Positions 9,787 through 19,676 of a DNA stretch of 64,000 nucleotides are shown here, piece after piece. The DNA is taken from NCBI RefSeq assembly GCF_016919165.1, contig NZ_JAFFPS010000015.1, positions 1-64,000 on the forward strand. The letters are read 5' to 3'. The position numbers were made by a program, and so were the translations under genes. A model generated the notes under the pieces. The model was given only the letters and a program-made list of their open reading frames with translations, was not told the origin of the DNA and searched no databases. The DNA is from Leptospira chreensis. GTDB taxonomy: Bacteria > Spirochaetota > Leptospiria > Leptospirales > Leptospiraceae. How positions within the stretch are numbered: the stretch's first letter is position 1; the number at the start of each line of letters is the position of its first letter.

Positions 9787-11609
9787 CCTCGAATTTCCCG
9801 GAAGATTTCTTTCGGGATGCTGGGAACATCTCCAGGACCAACTAACGGTAGATATACCATAAAAAGAGTTCTTCCAGGAGCCGATTCCACTTCAATCCTT
9901 CCTTTGTGTTTTTCGATAATCCCTTTCACAATCCCAAGGCCAAGCCCTGTTCCTTCGCCTTGGTCTTTGGTTGTAAAGAAGGGATCCCAAATTTTATCTT
10001 TAATGTCTGTGGGAATTCCTGATCCATTGTCTTCAAAACTAATGAGTACATAGTCTTCCCCAATCCTTCGGGAGGAGATGACAAGTTTTGGATGTTCTAT
10101 TTTTTTCATCGCATGGATGGCATTGGTGATGAGGTTTGTCCACACTTGGTTGAGTTCATCGATATTACAACGAATTGGTGGAATGGTTCCATAAATCCTT
10201 TCGATTTCCACTCCATGTTTGATTTGGTTTTGCATAATCACAAGTGTGTTTTCCAAACCTTCATGTAGGTCGGATACAGCATAGGAAGCTTGGCCCAAGT
10301 GAGAATAATACTTCAGCGCTTTCACAATACGCACAATATTACGAATCGCATATTTGATGTTTTTGATATTTCTTTGGAGGCTTAAAGTATTCTTTAACAT
10401 CTCAAAGGTTTCTTTTCCCCCTGTTTTCCAAATCCGTATTAGCTCGTCTTGCATATGCAAAAGATGATGATCGATAAGAAATGTAGATAAGTCAGAAGCA
10501 TCGTTTTCTGGAATTCCATCTTGGATGAATCGAAGCTTAGTTTCTTTTTTCAGTTTGAATTTATCTTTCGGATCGATCTTGGCTGCGGGATCTTCTTTTA
10601 CAAAACTAAAGAGGATGTCTAAATAAATGGAACGAAAGTCTGGGTTTTGGATGAGGTGGGTGATCTCTCCCAAATGAGACAATACAAACACCAAGTTGGC
10701 ATCTAAGTTGTCGGCCGCTCCATTGATCACAGCTGCTGGGGTATTGATTTCATGAGCGATTCCGGCCACCATCACCCCAAGGGATGCCATTTTTTCAGAC
10801 TGCACAAGATGGGCTTGGGTCTCTTCTAATTCTTTGGTCCTTTCTCGCACTTTTGCTTCCAAGGTCTCTGTTAGATTTAACAACTGTTGGTAAATCATCG
10901 AATTGGAAAGAGACATGAGAGATACAGATAAGATCTCTAGAATGATTTCGATTTCTTCTATATCGTAAATTTTTCCTTCTTTGTGTTTTCCAAGAAGGAT
11001 AAAACCCACAAGGCTCGACTTGATGGAAAGAGTAGCCACTAACTCTGATTTGGTCTCTGTAAAAAAATCTAATGCTTGTTTTGCTATTTTTTCATGATTG
11101 GTAGAGGCAAACTGAATGAAGTTTTCTTTGATATGGATTCCTTCTCGTTCCGATAACCATAACAAAAAAGGATTGAATACGGGAAGGGAAGGGAGTTCCG
11201 AAAATTTTTGATCTCGTGATTCTAAAAAAGGTCTTGGGCGGAATTGTCCTTCTTTTTCATCCCAAGTATACACTTGTACAAAATCTGCTGGGATCTTGGA
11301 GGCAAGGAATTGGCTGATGGTTTCGCTGATTTGGTCTGGGTCATTGAAGGAAATCAGTTCTTCTTTGAATTTTTCTAAGGCAAATAGGTTCTGAACGAGT
11401 TCATCTCGTTTTTTTGGATTTTCTGTCGGTTTAGATTTTGGTTTCTTACGTAAAAAATACAAAAGGGAAAGTGTCAAAAGTCCTAAGGCAAATGCAGGAA
11501 CTGACAAGTTTTTTGTCGAATCGGCAGTATTTAAGGCATAAGCAAAAACAAACCAGCCAAAAGAAGAAAGGATTATGATTCCCAAAGGAAAGAAAACTTG
11601 TGTTTGCAT
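9783..11609 (-). CDS. Membrane sensor histidine kinase with GAF-like domain
   Basis: The start at 11609 (MQTQVFFPLG) is preferred; the frame opens at 11690 but that would overlap the divergent rsgA start. About 608 residues. Two N-terminal helices (residues about 5-55) anchor it in the membrane. A GAF-like region follows (about 80-250), then a coiled coil and a HisKA segment GIAHEINTPA with phosphoacceptor His286. An unusually long insert of roughly 150 residues with several helices separates this from the catalytic domain, which has the N box NLITNAIHAM, the G1 box DNGSGIP and the G2 box GTGLGLGI. No response regulator is adjacent, so the signal and partner are unknown. Confidence 0.9.
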   Translation of the reverse strand: MQTQVFFPLGIIILSSFGWFVFAYALNTADSTKNLSVPAFALGLLTLSLLYFLRKKPKSKPTENPKKRDELVQNLFALEKFKEELISFNDPDQISETISQFLASKIPADFVQVYTWDEKEGQFRPRPFLESRDQKFSELPSLPVFNPFLLWLSEREGIHIKENFIQFASTNHEKIAKQALDFFTETKSELVATLSIKSSLVGFILLGKHKEGKIYDIEEIEIILEILSVSLMSLSNSMIYQQLLNLTETLEAKVRERTKELEETQAHLVQSEKMASLGVMVAGIAHEINTPAAVINGAADNLDANLVFVLSHLGEITHLIQNPDFRSIYLDILFSFVKEDPAAKIDPKDKFKLKKETKLRFIQDGIPENDASDLSTFLIDHHLLHMQDELIRIWKTGGKETFEMLKNTLSLQRNIKNIKYAIRNIVRIVKALKYYSHLGQASYAVSDLHEGLENTLVIMQNQIKHGVEIERIYGTIPPIRCNIDELNQVWTNLITNAIHAMKKIEHPKLVISSRRIGEDYVLISFEDNGSGIPTDIKDKIWDPFFTTKDQGEGTGLGLGIVKGIIEKHKGRIEVESAPGRTLFMVYLPLVGPGDVPSIPKEIFREIRG

Positions 11610-11658
11610 GTCATCTATGTAGAATGTAAGAACTTGATTATTTTGGTGAAGATTCCAC

Positions 11659-12612
11659 TTGGGTAAAGAACAATTTACAATCGCTCGCATCTTCGGAGCC
11701 TATTATGAAATTTATTCAGAAGGAACTGCGTACGCCCGCGCCGTTCTTAAGGGGAAACTTAGGTTAAAGGATTCAGGCGAACGCCATCCCTTTGTTGTCG
11801 GAGACATGGTCCTCGCCGAAAAATCATCTGGTGAGGAATGGGTCATCTCGGAACGGATGGAACGAAAGAATTACCTCACACGAAAGAGTGATCGCGGCGA
11901 CAGTCATGTGTTATGTGCTAATCTAGACCAGTTGGCCATCCTTGCTTCTTGCAAAGATCCGGAAACAAAACCTGGATTTATCGATCGTCTCCTGGCTGCA
12001 GCTTACCACACCGAAATTCCCCCCCTCATTATTTTTACTAAAAAAGATTTAATCTCGGACGAAGAAATTGAAGAACGTGAAGTTTACTATCGTGAGTTAG
12101 GTTACGAAGTGATGACAGTCTCTCTTCTTTCGGAGGAGTCCATCCAACCTCTCTGGGAAAAAATTCGTGGGAAACAAACCTTTCTCTGCGGAAACTCAGG
12201 AGTGGGTAAGTCCACACTCATGAATCATCTTCATAAAAAGACGGTGCAACGAACGAACCTTGTGAGTGGGTCCACCAAAAAAGGAAAACACACCACCACC
12301 AATTCCTTTGCTCTTTTTTTGGAAGAAAACACGGTCCTTATCGACTCTCCCGGAGTCAAAGAATGGGGCATTCTGCACCTGACACCTGTTGAACTTTGGG
12401 AAAGTTTTCCCGAATTACGAAAGATTAAAGAAACGTGTAAGGAAATTTATTGCTGTGAACTGGGTTCTGAGTGTTCCATGCGAAAACACCTAAATGAATC
12501 CATGGATGAAACCAGAAAAAAAAGCTTAGAATCCATGATTGAGAGCCTAGAAAACCCCCATAGAGTGACAAGACGGGACCATTGGGCAAAAGCTGTCACA
12601 AAAAGGCATTAG
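11659..12612 (+). CDS. rsgA: Ribosome small subunit-dependent GTPase A
   Basis: The 317-residue protein starts with TTG. It has an N-terminal OB fold and a circularly permuted GTPase: FTKKD (G4) precedes GNSGVGKST (G1) and DSPGVKEW (G3). A C-terminal Cys-rich motif CKEIYCCELGSEC follows. RsgA checks 30S subunit maturation. In the usual zinc motif a His lies two residues after the second Cys; here that position is Glu, with an extra Cys next to it, so metal coordination may differ. The gene is divergent from the kinase gene. Confidence 0.93.
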   Translation: MGKEQFTIARIFGAYYEIYSEGTAYARAVLKGKLRLKDSGERHPFVVGDMVLAEKSSGEEWVISERMERKNYLTRKSDRGDSHVLCANLDQLAILASCKDPETKPGFIDRLLAAAYHTEIPPLIIFTKKDLISDEEIEEREVYYRELGYEVMTVSLLSEESIQPLWEKIRGKQTFLCGNSGVGKSTLMNHLHKKTVQRTNLVSGSTKKGKHTTTNSFALFLEENTVLIDSPGVKEWGILHLTPVELWESFPELRKIKETCKEIYCCELGSECSMRKHLNESMDETRKKSLESMIESLENPHRVTRRDHWAKAVTKRH

Positions 12613-12677
12613 GGAAAAGAGTTGCCAAGCCCTCAGTTGTTATCTAAAATTAGAATGTTATTTCCGGAGGAAGGAAT

Positions 12678-13649
12678 ATGAAACGTGCAATGATCAATCG
12701 GTTGGCGGTATTGGGATTTGTGGCAATTTTTGCCATATTTTTCGCCGCTTGCCAAAAAGATTCTAAGGAATCTTTAACAAATGTTACAGAGAAATCGAAC
12801 CAAGAAAGTAATGTCGTTGTTGCCTTTGTAAAAGGTGATGTCGTCGTGATTCGCGAAAGCGGACAAGTAAAACCAAACTTGGGTGATGTTTTAACTTCCA
12901 AAGATACCATCGTAACCGGCCAAAACGGTTCCGTGGAAATCCTTGTTGGGGAAGACGGAGTTTTGAAGTTAAACAAAAACACATCCCTGAGTGTAAGCCA
13001 AGCGTTTGCAGCAAACGACGGTTCACGCGAAACAGAAGTGAACATGCAATACGGAAAACTAGTGACTGTTCTTCGCAAAGAAAGAAAAACAGAATCTTTC
13101 AGCGTAGTCACTCCGACTTCCATCGCGGGTGTTCGTGGAACGATCTTCCTCACCAATGTGGAAAATCCATCGGCTAAAGGTGGAAACGTAGCTTGTGGTT
13201 CTGGAAACTGCGTAGTGAAGTATACGGTTCTTGATGGTGCGGTTGCGATTCGCAAAGCAAACTCAGAAAACGAAATCGTTGTCGACAAACAGAAAACAGC
13301 TGAAGTAGGAAATGATACTAAAATTTCTGATAAAATGATCAAACCAATGGACAAACAATCTTTATCAGAAATGAAAGAAATGTTGGCTTTTGAAAATACT
13401 AAGATGTTACAGTTTGAGTCTCTTGCAAACGAACTCCGCACTAACAACGAAGAACTTCAAAAATTGAACATTGGATCTTCTGTTGAAGAATTGGAAAAAG
13501 CAGCAAAATCTCGTGAGATCACCAAATCAAAATCAGACGAAGTGATTACAACTGCTAAGTCCATCGAAGATTCAAAATACATCAAAAAAGATGTTCAGAA
13601 AGATTCCCTAAAATTAGCACCTAAAGAGAGTTTTGATAAGACGAAATGA
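12678..13649 (+). CDS. FecR-domain lipoprotein
   Basis: A strong GGAGG at 12665 precedes the ATG. The N-terminus ends in FFAAC, a lipobox, so the 323-residue product is predicted to be a lipoprotein. Residues about 45-200 form a FecR domain: an initial KGDVVVIRESGQ strand, DTIVTGQNGSVEILV, and the conserved TPTSIAGVRGTIF motif. The C-terminal 100 residues are Lys/Glu-rich and helical. In this family the FecR domain occurs in proteins not tied to iron sensing. It is the first gene of a three-gene operon and overlaps the next start by ATGA, which suggests translational coupling. Confidence 0.88.
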   Translation: MKRAMINRLAVLGFVAIFAIFFAACQKDSKESLTNVTEKSNQESNVVVAFVKGDVVVIRESGQVKPNLGDVLTSKDTIVTGQNGSVEILVGEDGVLKLNKNTSLSVSQAFAANDGSRETEVNMQYGKLVTVLRKERKTESFSVVTPTSIAGVRGTIFLTNVENPSAKGGNVACGSGNCVVKYTVLDGAVAIRKANSENEIVVDKQKTAEVGNDTKISDKMIKPMDKQSLSEMKEMLAFENTKMLQFESLANELRTNNEELQKLNIGSSVEELEKAAKSREITKSKSDEVITTAKSIEDSKYIKKDVQKDSLKLAPKESFDKTK

Positions 13650-15259
13650 GATATGTTTATTTACCGGTCCTTTGTTTTTTAGTCGGTTACTGTTCTTCGG
13701 TCACAAAGATCGAAACACTGAACCGAAGTTTTACAAAACCTAAGTTCATCACTCCTGAACCGGGTGAATCAGAACCCCTTCCTTCGGGCAGAGATTACAA
13801 AGAACGACTGGTAAATAAATCCACTCCTCATTTTTCACTCCTCTGGAAACAAGTTCCAGAGGGGTTCTCTAAATCCGATTTATTGTTACTCGAAGAGAAA
13901 GTCCTCTTCCCTCACAACAAACTTGGGTTATACAAAAAAGCCCCCAAAGATCCAGATCCAAAATTTGCGGAAAACGCCGACTTGGATTTGTTATTGGAAT
14001 TGTCCCTCACTCGCAGTGCCGAAAGGTATTCGGTGGAAGTACAATACAAAGATCCAGTTCTTTCACAAAACTATGGAAAGGCGATCTTTGTTTACCAAGA
14101 AGAAAAAGAACCTGTTGTTAAATCTTTAAAATCATTTGATGTTTTTCATGGCAAAAGACAACTCCAACCTTTGACAGGAAGTGTTCCTGCTTATTTTGCA
14201 GAAGTTTCTTCTCCATCAGAAGACGAATTACGTAATTATTTTTCCTCCTCTTTACGAGGAAATGCTTCTGTGTTTTCTACTTCGCCCGGAACCACCATTT
14301 ACTTGGACGGTGTGGAAGTTGGCAAAGCACCTTTACTTTCCTATCCCCTCATCAATGGGAAACATGCTCTTTCTTTTGCAAAGCCGGGTAAAGATCCGGT
14401 CAAACGAAATATCTTAATTCGTGCAGGGAAAACCACTCGTGTCTTCCAGGAATGGAGCGATGATATCTCCCAAGGAACCATTGTCATTTCTAGTTTTCCT
14501 CCTGGCCTCGACATCGTGGTGGATGGTCAGAAAAAAGGAAAAACACAATATGCCGAATCGGGTGTTCCTTACGGAAGTTATCCGATCCAGTTCATTCGTA
14601 CGCAAAAAGATTCTAACTTTGAATATGCGAAAGCCGGAATCAAAATTAGGCCAAAACAAATCACATCCATTGCTCTGCCAATTTCTTTGGAAGATGGGGT
14701 GGGTTGGGAATCAGAAGAATTTTGGAATCTAACCTCGGCCTCTCCCAATTTTTCGGCCACATTCCCTGGTAAACTTACCTTTGCAAAAAACAAAGATTTG
14801 CCTACCGGTTGGTATGGAGTGTATTCCGAAGACCTCATCCCCGATTATCTAGAAGCAGAACTTGTTTTAGATCTTGAGAAAGATTTAAATGGTGCCGTTG
14901 GTTTGTCTTTTACGGACCACAATCAAAATGCCATCCTCATCTATGTTGATAAAACAGATTTCCATATCATTAAGTTTTCTTCGGAAGAGAAAGAAGCCCC
15001 TGTTCGTTCTTCCTTTCGTTGGAATAAAGAAGACCCACTCAAAGGTAGAAGTATCAAACTTTCGACCGACATTGAAAAGAAACTGATCCGTTTGTCTTTG
15101 GGAAATAAAACTGTGGAAGAACTTCCATGGAACTTTGAAACTTTTTGGAATTTGGGAGTATTAACTCCGCATAACGCTCCGGTGACGGGCAGTCCTCTTC
15201 GAGGATTAAAAATTCGATATCCTGATATGGTTAAGTTTGAGGAAAGGCTCCAAAAATGA
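13646..15259 (+). CDS. PEGA-domain lipoprotein
   Basis: The 537-residue product begins with a short signal ending FLVGYC, a plausible spirochaetal lipobox. Two PEGA-type beta domains follow at about residues 210-320 (YLDGVEVGKAPL and VVDGQKKGKT, each preceded by a TSPG/SFPPG turn). The C-terminal 200 residues are beta-rich with alternating Trp/Phe strands and look like a lectin/laminin-G-like sandwich, though I cannot name the family. ATGA overlaps join it to both neighbours. PEGA domains usually bind cell-wall or surface partners, so an envelope scaffold role is inference. Confidence 0.82.
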   Translation: MRYVYLPVLCFLVGYCSSVTKIETLNRSFTKPKFITPEPGESEPLPSGRDYKERLVNKSTPHFSLLWKQVPEGFSKSDLLLLEEKVLFPHNKLGLYKKAPKDPDPKFAENADLDLLLELSLTRSAERYSVEVQYKDPVLSQNYGKAIFVYQEEKEPVVKSLKSFDVFHGKRQLQPLTGSVPAYFAEVSSPSEDELRNYFSSSLRGNASVFSTSPGTTIYLDGVEVGKAPLLSYPLINGKHALSFAKPGKDPVKRNILIRAGKTTRVFQEWSDDISQGTIVISSFPPGLDIVVDGQKKGKTQYAESGVPYGSYPIQFIRTQKDSNFEYAKAGIKIRPKQITSIALPISLEDGVGWESEEFWNLTSASPNFSATFPGKLTFAKNKDLPTGWYGVYSEDLIPDYLEAELVLDLEKDLNGAVGLSFTDHNQNAILIYVDKTDFHIIKFSSEEKEAPVRSSFRWNKEDPLKGRSIKLSTDIEKKLIRLSLGNKTVEELPWNFETFWNLGVLTPHNAPVTGSPLRGLKIRYPDMVKFEERLQK

Positions 15260-18200
15260 GACAACTTAGTATTATATGTATTACCGTCGTGTTTTTTGTC
15301 GGTTGTAGGTCCCGGGATTTTAAACCTGTTACTGTAAAAGATGCAGTGGTAGAAAAATCCGATGTATCGGATCGCCAAAAAATTGAAGAAGCAAGGGAAC
15401 TTGTCGCTGAAGGAAGTAACGAATTCCAAAAAGGAAATATGGATGTTGCTTTGGAAAAAGCAAAGACCTCCATTAAAACTTTTGAACTCATCGATGGTTA
15501 TTCTCTTTTAGGATCTTCCTATTACCAGTTAGGTGATTATGAGAATGCAAAACTTGCTTATGAAAAAGGCAAAAACTTAGAACCAAAAAACGAAAAACTA
15601 CTCATTGGCCTTGGAACTGTCCAATCCACTTTGGGTGAAAATGAAGAAGCCCTTGCTACCTATCAAACTCTCAGTCAGTTAAAACCTGAAGAAACAATTT
15701 ATACTTACAAAACAGGATTACTTTTAAAAAACTTGGGTCGTTACCAAGAGAGTCTTGTGGTTCTAAAACCTTTGGAACCAAAATCAGAATTTCCTTATCC
15801 AATCGAATTGTTAAACCAATTAGGGGATATTTGTTTAGAATTGAAACGGTATGACGAAGCAGAAGCTTACTTTGCCAAGGCGGAAAAACTCAATCCTGAA
15901 CTAAAAACTGCCAAAGACGCCAAACTTTCTACAAAAATCGCATCCCTCATCCAACGTGGTAATGACTTTCTTGCCAAAAAGAATTACACAGAGGCAACTT
16001 CTGAATTCAAAAAAGCCACGGAGTTACAACCGCAAAATGGTTCTGTGTGGTCCTTTCTTGGAAATGCTCAGTTACTAGGTGGCAAACTGAAAGAAAGTGA
16101 AGAGAGTTTTAAAAAATCCATTTCTCTTTCAGATACAAACCCCAATGCCTATGTGGGATTGTGTAATGTTTATATCCAAACTCATAATTATTCCGATTGT
16201 TTGAAAACTTCCAAACAAGCAGTTCAAAAAATCCCTAAAAATGCAGAGATCCGCAACAAACAAGGGATATGCGAGTGGAAATGGGGAGAAACAAAAAAAG
16301 CAACCCTTAGTTTTCAAGATGCATCGGCTTGGGATCCTAACTTTTTTGAACCAAAACTCAACTTAGCGTATGTGCTGATTGATTCTGGTCGTTTTGATGA
16401 AGCACTGGATGTATTAAAAAAAGCAGAGTCACATCCTAAGGCTAAAAAAGAAGAGATTCGCAAAGCAAAGATACTCGCAGAATCACAAAAGTTTATCGCT
16501 GATGGGGATGCCTTCCTTCGCCAAGGAAAACGCAAACAAGCCTTCGATGAATACGGCAAAGCAATGGGTGTGAACCCAGAAAACCCGGCAGCACAAAATG
16601 CCTTTGGTCGTGCTTACTTTGCCTTCGGGGAATACAAAAAAGCAGAATCCTCTTATTTAGAAGCCTACCGATTGGATGCCACAAACCCTGGTGCCTTACA
16701 AGGCCTTGCTCGTGTGTATGCCAAAACGGGTGAATCCAAAAAGGAAAAGGAATACATCAAAAAACTAGAAATTCTTTCCGCTACAGATCCTTTCAGTTCC
16801 ATCACCTTGGGTCGAATTGCAGAAGATGCTAGTAAATGGGATGAAGCCGAATCCATATACATAGGACTGAAGAAAAAATTCCCAAACAATGATGCTGTCG
16901 ATTACCGATTGGGAAGTTTGTATTACAAACGAGCGGTTGAGGAAAATTCCAAAGAAAATTATACTCGTGCGAATGAATTCATTCAAAAGTCCAAAAAATA
17001 CACGAAAGACATTCCGGAACTGATTGAAACAGAAAAGACGGTAGCAGAGAACTCTCGTTTTGCGGAGATTTTGCCTTTCGTGAAAGAAGGGAACTCTCTA
17101 TTCAATCGCAAAAAATACATTGAAGCGGTGACCCCTTACCAAAAGGCTTATGACCGAGTTCCCAAAGCTTCGCTTCTTGTAAAAATTGCAGAATGTTATA
17201 TCGAAAAGGGTGAAGAAGAAAAAGGTCTTTCCATTTTGGAAAATGCCGTTCGTACCAATAAAGAAAATGCAATTTCTTTTAAAGAAGGGATTTACTCTTT
17301 CTATTATAAAAAAGGCGAACTCAAAAGAGCCGAAGATGGATTCTACGATATCTTAAGAGAAAAACCAGATTCTTATTACGCCTACTATATGTTAGGCCTT
17401 GTGACCATGAAACGTAAAAACTACGAAGCGTCCATTAATGAATTTGATCGTTCTATTTTGGTAAATCCGAATTTTGCACCGAGTAACGTAGCGAAAGGTT
17501 TGGCATTGTATAAACTAGGCCAAATGGACGGAGCCAAAAGAGAATTTGAAAAAGCAAGGGTCAAGGATTCTGAATTTGGCCTTTCTTCTTATAACCTAGC
17601 CATTGCTTATTTTAATGAAGACCTCACAAAAGAATCAAAATCCATTTTGGAATCCATTCGCAAATCGGATCCAGATTTTATGGATGGTGAGATCCAATTA
17701 GCGTATATCTATTTCAAAGAAAACAAATTAGACGATGCAGAGAAGATCATTGATCGTGTTCTGAAAGAAGAACCTTCTGCGGAAGCATTGTTTGCGCAGT
17801 TTCGCATTTTAGATGCCAAACAAAAACAATCTCCCTCCGATAAAGTAAAAACCAAACGGAACCAAGTAAAAGAAAAAATCTTACGTGAATATGGGGAAAC
17901 CAAATACGCAAGACTCCTTCCTTCGGATGCTTTGGACGATGAACCACTTCATGTGACCGATCTCAATCTTTCGGGAACTCCTGTTTCCACACCGATTGTA
18001 TATCCCAACCGAATCATTGTGAATTATGGAACGGCTCTTGTGGGATATGATAGGATCACTAAGGAACTGGTTTGGAAACAATACACTTCCGCTCCTTACC
18101 AAATCTTAGTTGCTGGAAAAGAACTTGTGGGAATTTCTAATGATACAGCAACAAAAATCTATCCTGAATCAGGAAAGGTGAGTTTCAAAAAACAAGTTCT

Positions 18201-18852
18201 AGCTGGTTGGAAAGTCAAACAAGGTTCGGCCGAAGGGAATGGGTTTTTACTTCTTTTGGAAAAAGAAAAAGGGAACGATCGTAAGATCGTAAGAACCAAT
18301 CCCAATTTAGAAATTGAAGAAGAGTGGAATGGAAATGATTTTCTAAGTTTTTCTCATACAACGGAGGGAAAACTTTTTGTCCTTCGTGATTTAAAGAAAG
18401 AATTCCAAGTGCAAGTGTTTACTATCGGTTCTTCCAATTCTGAAAAAGATAAGAAGGTATCGGCTCCTGTTCTTAAGAAAGATACAAAAGAATCGGCTCA
18501 GATCCTCGGATGTTTGGAAGATACTTGTTTGGTACAACTCGGAAATCAAATTTACCAAGGAACGGAAAAAGCAAAACTCTCTTCTTTAGGAAATACAGAA
18601 TCGATTCGATCGGTTGTGAAAAATCCAGAATCTTTACTCATCAATACCGAGAACACCGCCTATCTTTGGAAAGGTGGCTCTAAATGGAAAGATTCCTATG
18701 CCATTCAAGGAGATTTTTATTATCCATTGGATGGGCTTGTGGTGGAAGGTAGATCCAAAGAATTACTTCTTATCAAAGGAAGTGACAAAACCTCTGTTCC
18801 TTGGAAGGGAGACCGTGATGGCCTCCGTATCAGTACGGTCACAGTAGATTAA
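15256..18852 (+). CDS. Large TPR lipoprotein with C-terminal beta-propeller-like region
   Basis: The 1198-residue product has a lipoprotein signal ending VVFFVGC. From about residue 45 to 880 it is an almost unbroken array of tetratricopeptide repeats (for example units with G-Y-Y-Q-L-G-D-Y-E-A, A-E-A-Y-F-A-K-A and L-N-P patterns). The last 300 residues lose the helical pattern and show short beta repeats with V-x-Y-P and W-K motifs, resembling a PQQ/WD-type propeller. It is the last gene of the FecR-PEGA-TPR operon, overlapping the preceding stop by ATGA. Such TPR solenoids usually assemble envelope complexes. Confidence 0.88.
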   Translation: MRQLSIICITVVFFVGCRSRDFKPVTVKDAVVEKSDVSDRQKIEEARELVAEGSNEFQKGNMDVALEKAKTSIKTFELIDGYSLLGSSYYQLGDYENAKLAYEKGKNLEPKNEKLLIGLGTVQSTLGENEEALATYQTLSQLKPEETIYTYKTGLLLKNLGRYQESLVVLKPLEPKSEFPYPIELLNQLGDICLELKRYDEAEAYFAKAEKLNPELKTAKDAKLSTKIASLIQRGNDFLAKKNYTEATSEFKKATELQPQNGSVWSFLGNAQLLGGKLKESEESFKKSISLSDTNPNAYVGLCNVYIQTHNYSDCLKTSKQAVQKIPKNAEIRNKQGICEWKWGETKKATLSFQDASAWDPNFFEPKLNLAYVLIDSGRFDEALDVLKKAESHPKAKKEEIRKAKILAESQKFIADGDAFLRQGKRKQAFDEYGKAMGVNPENPAAQNAFGRAYFAFGEYKKAESSYLEAYRLDATNPGALQGLARVYAKTGESKKEKEYIKKLEILSATDPFSSITLGRIAEDASKWDEAESIYIGLKKKFPNNDAVDYRLGSLYYKRAVEENSKENYTRANEFIQKSKKYTKDIPELIETEKTVAENSRFAEILPFVKEGNSLFNRKKYIEAVTPYQKAYDRVPKASLLVKIAECYIEKGEEEKGLSILENAVRTNKENAISFKEGIYSFYYKKGELKRAEDGFYDILREKPDSYYAYYMLGLVTMKRKNYEASINEFDRSILVNPNFAPSNVAKGLALYKLGQMDGAKREFEKARVKDSEFGLSSYNLAIAYFNEDLTKESKSILESIRKSDPDFMDGEIQLAYIYFKENKLDDAEKIIDRVLKEEPSAEALFAQFRILDAKQKQSPSDKVKTKRNQVKEKILREYGETKYARLLPSDALDDEPLHVTDLNLSGTPVSTPIVYPNRIIVNYGTALVGYDRITKELVWKQYTSAPYQILVAGKELVGISNDTATKIYPESGKVSFKKQVLAGWKVKQGSAEGNGFLLLLEKEKGNDRKIVRTNPNLEIEEEWNGNDFLSFSHTTEGKLFVLRDLKKEFQVQVFTIGSSNSEKDKKVSAPVLKKDTKESAQILGCLEDTCLVQLGNQIYQGTEKAKLSSLGNTESIRSVVKNPESLLINTENTAYLWKGGSKWKDSYAIQGDFYYPLDGLVVEGRSKELLLIKGSDKTSVPWKGDRDGLRISTVTVD

Positions 18853-18863
18853 CTTTAAAGTAG

Positions 18864-18923
18864 GTATTAAGAACAAACTTAATACGAAATTCATTCTAAG
18901 TAAGATTGCTAGTTCTTACTTAG
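18864..18923. other. Two tandem perfect hairpins between convergent genes
   Basis: GTATTAAG (18864-18871) pairs with CTTAATAC (18878-18885) around a six-base loop. CTAAGTAAG (18896-18904) pairs with CTTACTTAG (18915-18923) around a ten-base loop. They lie between the convergent TPR and trmB genes. Neither arm is followed by a T run, so if they terminate transcription they are not classical intrinsic terminators; they may protect 3' ends. Confidence 0.6.
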
Positions 18924-18968
18924 ATGGTTTTGGTCTGATAAAAGGAGAACCACCCTTTCTTGGAATTT

Positions 18969-19634
18969 TCATTTAGGTTTGGTTCTATTTAGATAATAGA
19001 TTCGACTTCCTTCATTTCTTTTTTCGGTCTCGAAAAAGGAAACGGGGAAACCGGGTCTTTCGAATTCATATTCTTTTTCTTCCCAAACAAATTTGGAAAA
19101 TTTTCGGAATAGGGAAATGGTTCGTCTCGCGTAAGGGCCGTAATCGGTCGCAAATAACAACTTCCCGCCTGGTTTTAATAGATCATAAATCTGTTCGAGC
19201 ATATCAGTTTGCATCAGTCTATTTTTGCGGTGTTTTTTCTTGGGCCAAGGGTCAGGGAAGTTGATGATAATTTTGTCAAAAATTTCTTTCTCTAATAGTT
19301 CATCGAAGAACCACTGGAAGTTAACGGTCATATAGCGGATATTCTCGAGACCGAGCGTTTTTCGTTGTTTTTCGGTGTGAATGATTCGGTTTACCTTCTT
19401 CTCCATCAGTAGGTAACCTGTTTGGCGGTCGTTTGCGGCCAATTCGATTGCCACTTCGCCCCATCCCGATCCAAGTTCTAAAACAAAGTTTTGGATCTCT
19501 TCCGGGAAAGATTTTTTTAGGTCGATTTTTTCCCCCCGATCTTTAGGTTGCAGGAGAAAGTCTGATTGATAGGAAGTCTTGGTAGTAAACTTCCAAAGTT
19601 TTTCTTGGATTTCTGGGTTAACTAACAAATGCAT
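18969..19634 (-). CDS. trmB: tRNA (guanine-N7-)-methyltransferase
   Basis: The 221-residue protein carries the SAM-binding motif LELGSGWGEVAIELA and the family signature INFPDPWPKKKHRKNR. Further on are FATDYGPYA and a C-terminal RFEKTE-like segment (SFFETEKRNEGSRIYY). This is the TrmB family that methylates G46 of tRNA. It is divergent from the MBL-fold gene, with 42 bases between the starts. Length is usual for the family. Confidence 0.95.
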   Translation of the reverse strand: MHLLVNPEIQEKLWKFTTKTSYQSDFLLQPKDRGEKIDLKKSFPEEIQNFVLELGSGWGEVAIELAANDRQTGYLLMEKKVNRIIHTEKQRKTLGLENIRYMTVNFQWFFDELLEKEIFDKIIINFPDPWPKKKHRKNRLMQTDMLEQIYDLLKPGGKLLFATDYGPYARRTISLFRKFSKFVWEEKEYEFERPGFPVSFFETEKRNEGSRIYYLNRTKPK

Positions 19635-19676
19635 TCCTTCCGATGATGTATTGTCAGGATTTTAAAAAGGAACTAG

